From Elusimicrobiota bacterium (GTDB taxonomy: Bacteria > Elusimicrobiota > Elusimicrobia > Elusimicrobiales > UBA9959): 7,117 nucleotides of DNA. The stretch spans positions 1 through 7,117 of the forward strand of contig DAOWCC010000126.1 in the NCBI GenBank assembly GCA_030639665.1, given 5' to 3'. The notes under the pieces were generated by a model. The model had not been told where the DNA came from and searched no databases. It worked only from the letters and a program-made list of their open reading frames with translations. Each line of letters opens with the position of its first letter. Position 1 is the stretch's first letter. The translations under genes and the position numbers were made by a program. Shown piece by piece: positions 5,834 through 7,117 of this stretch.

Positions 5834-7117
5834 TCAGTCTGGATGGGTTTCTGTCAGCATTCCGTCTACCAAATCCAGATGCCGAGTATATAGCCCTTTA
5901 TCGACAAGAGAGTCATGGGTTATATCAAAAACAATCTTTCCCTCAAGGGAAAATAGCTTTTTCTTCAAATCCGCCAGCTTACGCTGTGTTTTGATATCAA
6001 GGTTAGTATCAAGCTCGTCTATAACGATAATATCCGCATCATGCATTTTCAGGAGCAGTTTTATGATAAGCAATTTTCTCTTCTGTCCAGCCGACAGATT
6101 GGATCCCCGGTAATCTGTGCTCAAATCCTTGGACTTACTCTCCCCTTCAAAGAAGTCCCACTCATTCAGTAGCTCTTCGAGCTGTCCTTGGGTCACATCA
6201 TGTCTTGTTACCGATCTATAGTATTCCAACATCACTCCGTTGAGATAATGCTCTTCCTGTCCGATATATAGAATTCTCTTCTGCAATTCATCCGAACGAT
6301 AATCGCTACGCAGCCTTCCATTGATTAGTATTTCGCCGGTTGTGGGATGAAGAATGCCGGTGAGCAGATTGATTAATGTTGTCTTCCCGCTACCATTGCC
6401 CCCGCGCAGATGAATAGTATCCCCTTTCGAAATTGATAGATTGAGATCTTTCAGAATTGATACCGGCTTCTGAGTATAGGCAAAAGAAACACGATTCAAT
6501 TCCATACTTTGAATTTTAGAAATCGGAACATCTCCTGACTTGGGCACCTTGAGCGACATAATATTTTCTATATGGTCGAACGAGGGAATCGAAGCTCCGG
6601 CCAGCGATAGTATAGATTCTATTTCATAAGCATAACTGAAGACCATGTTTGTGTAAAAAAGTATTAGCACGATGTTGCCTATCGAGGTAGTCTTGTACAC
6701 CAAAATGATGTAAGTAATAACTAGGATAGAGAATATGTAATTTATATTATCAAGTATCTTACTGTAGATGACCTGTACTTTATCATTTGATAAAGCGTGT
6801 TCAATGAAGGAGTCGTTCAATGATTCATGAATCTGCTGATAGTCATCAAAGTTCATATTGGTTCTTATCGATCGCAGACTCTCCACATAAACATCAAGGA
6901 AGGCTGATGTTTTCTTGAATTCCTTGTTAACCATAGAAGCCGTTTCTTTAATGCGGCGCCTGGAGTAATTAGATACCCACATCCCTAATACAAAGGAAAC
7001 CATAAGTATCAGGCCGATCTTTATATCAAGAACGAAGAGGATACTGAATATCAATAACAGAATGAGCCCCTTGGCAAACAGGCTAGTAGTAAAATTCGCC
7101 ATACTGCGGAAAATATC
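5834..7117 (-). CDS. ABC exporter, membrane domain fused to ATPase (5' end missing)
   Basis: The frame remains open to the window edge: the five codons before the first visible Met (7102-7100) read Asp-Ile-Phe-Arg-Ser, so the true start lies outside. About 427 residues are visible. Numbering from that Met, the C-terminal part of an exporter membrane domain has four hydrophobic segments (about 11-26, 28-45, 121-138, 141-158). A full ATPase domain follows: Walker A 'GGNGSGKTT' (234-242), Q-loop Gln282 ('YIGQEEHYLNG'), signature 'NLSAGQKRK' (335-343), Walker B 'IIVIDELD' (358-365) with catalytic Glu363, and His396 in 'DITHDS'. All the residues needed for ATP hydrolysis are present. The short insert-poor ATPase and the LSxGQ followed by basic residues recall peptide-type exporters (for example the SyrD/PvdE group), but the substrate cannot be told. 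Usual half-exporters have six spans, so about 150 residues are probably missing. Confidence 0.85.
   Translation of the reverse strand, partial: DIFRSMANFTTSLFAKGLILLLIFSILFVLDIKIGLILMVSFVLGMWVSNYSRRRIKETASMVNKEFKKTSAFLDVYVESLRSIRTNMNFDDYQQIHESLNDSFIEHALSNDKVQVIYSKILDNINYIFSILVITYIILVYKTTSIGNIVLILFYTNMVFSYAYEIESILSLAGASIPSFDHIENIMSLKVPKSGDVPISKIQSMELNRVSFAYTQKPVSILKDLNLSISKGDTIHLRGGNGSGKTTLINLLTGILHPTTGEILINGRLRSDYRSDELQKRILYIGQEEHYLNGVMLEYYRSVTRHDVTQGQLEELLNEWDFFEGESKSKDLSTDYRGSNLSAGQKRKLLIIKLLLKMHDADIIVIDELDTNLDIKTQRKLADLKKKLFSLEGKIVFDITHDSLVDKGLYTRHLDLVDGMLTETHPD

Noticed and set aside
5663..5893. A 76-codon + strand reading frame over the tRNA region
   Set aside because: It is antisense to the tRNA, its promoter and the end of the ABC gene, so it is a chance frame.
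1..7117. CRISPR array, transposase, toxin-antitoxin pair or riboswitch
   Set aside because: No regularly spaced direct repeats, no transposase or small paired genes, and no leader matching a riboswitch core that I know were seen on either strand.

Overview
The window is an AT-rich bacterial chromosomal fragment with short spacers and housekeeping genes. No gene is diagnostic of a phylum. The Lys/Asn-rich proteins, the PyrE of the 'SG-H-(S/T)...CPLC' branch next to a SAM hydroxide adenosyltransferase, and palindromic elements in a convergent spacer would fit a poorly cultured Gram-negative-type lineage such as Elusimicrobiota or Omnitrophota. That placement is an inference with low confidence. 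An AsmA-like protein at the left edge suggests an outer membrane.

Left part (1-3607, + strand) is a tight four-gene run: the 3' end of an AsmA-like protein, orotate phosphoribosyltransferase (pyrE), a SAM hydroxide adenosyltransferase, and an RlmI-type 23S rRNA cytosine methyltransferase. Gaps are 33 bp, 6 bp and then a 17-bp overlap, so they probably form one transcript. The last two both use S-adenosylmethionine. One splits it to adenosine and methionine, the other uses it to methylate rRNA.

The convergent spacer (3608-3888) has no convincing gene. It holds two palindromic elements. The first (3664-3754) is bounded by perfect 11-bp inverted repeats and contains several hairpins, two of which have complementary tetraloops. 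The second (3808-3871) has overlapping, competing stems. They look like REP/MITE-type non-autonomous repeats.

The right part (3889-7117) is entirely on the - strand. In transcription order it holds an ABC exporter subunit (5' end beyond the window), a tRNA-Phe(GAA) with an extended -10 promoter, a receiver-only response regulator, and a membrane-anchored or secreted protein of unknown function. The 164-bp spacer between the last two carries an inverted pair of TTGACA hexamers and a CCTATATAGG palindrome.

The points most worth checking are the degenerate PRPP-binding loop in PyrE (Asn-Met-Gly-Arg-Leu where Thr-Thr-Gly-Gly-Ser is expected), cytosine at position 55 of the tRNA-Phe T-loop, and the structured repeats at 3664-3871. 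I did not find a clear new defence or mobile system.
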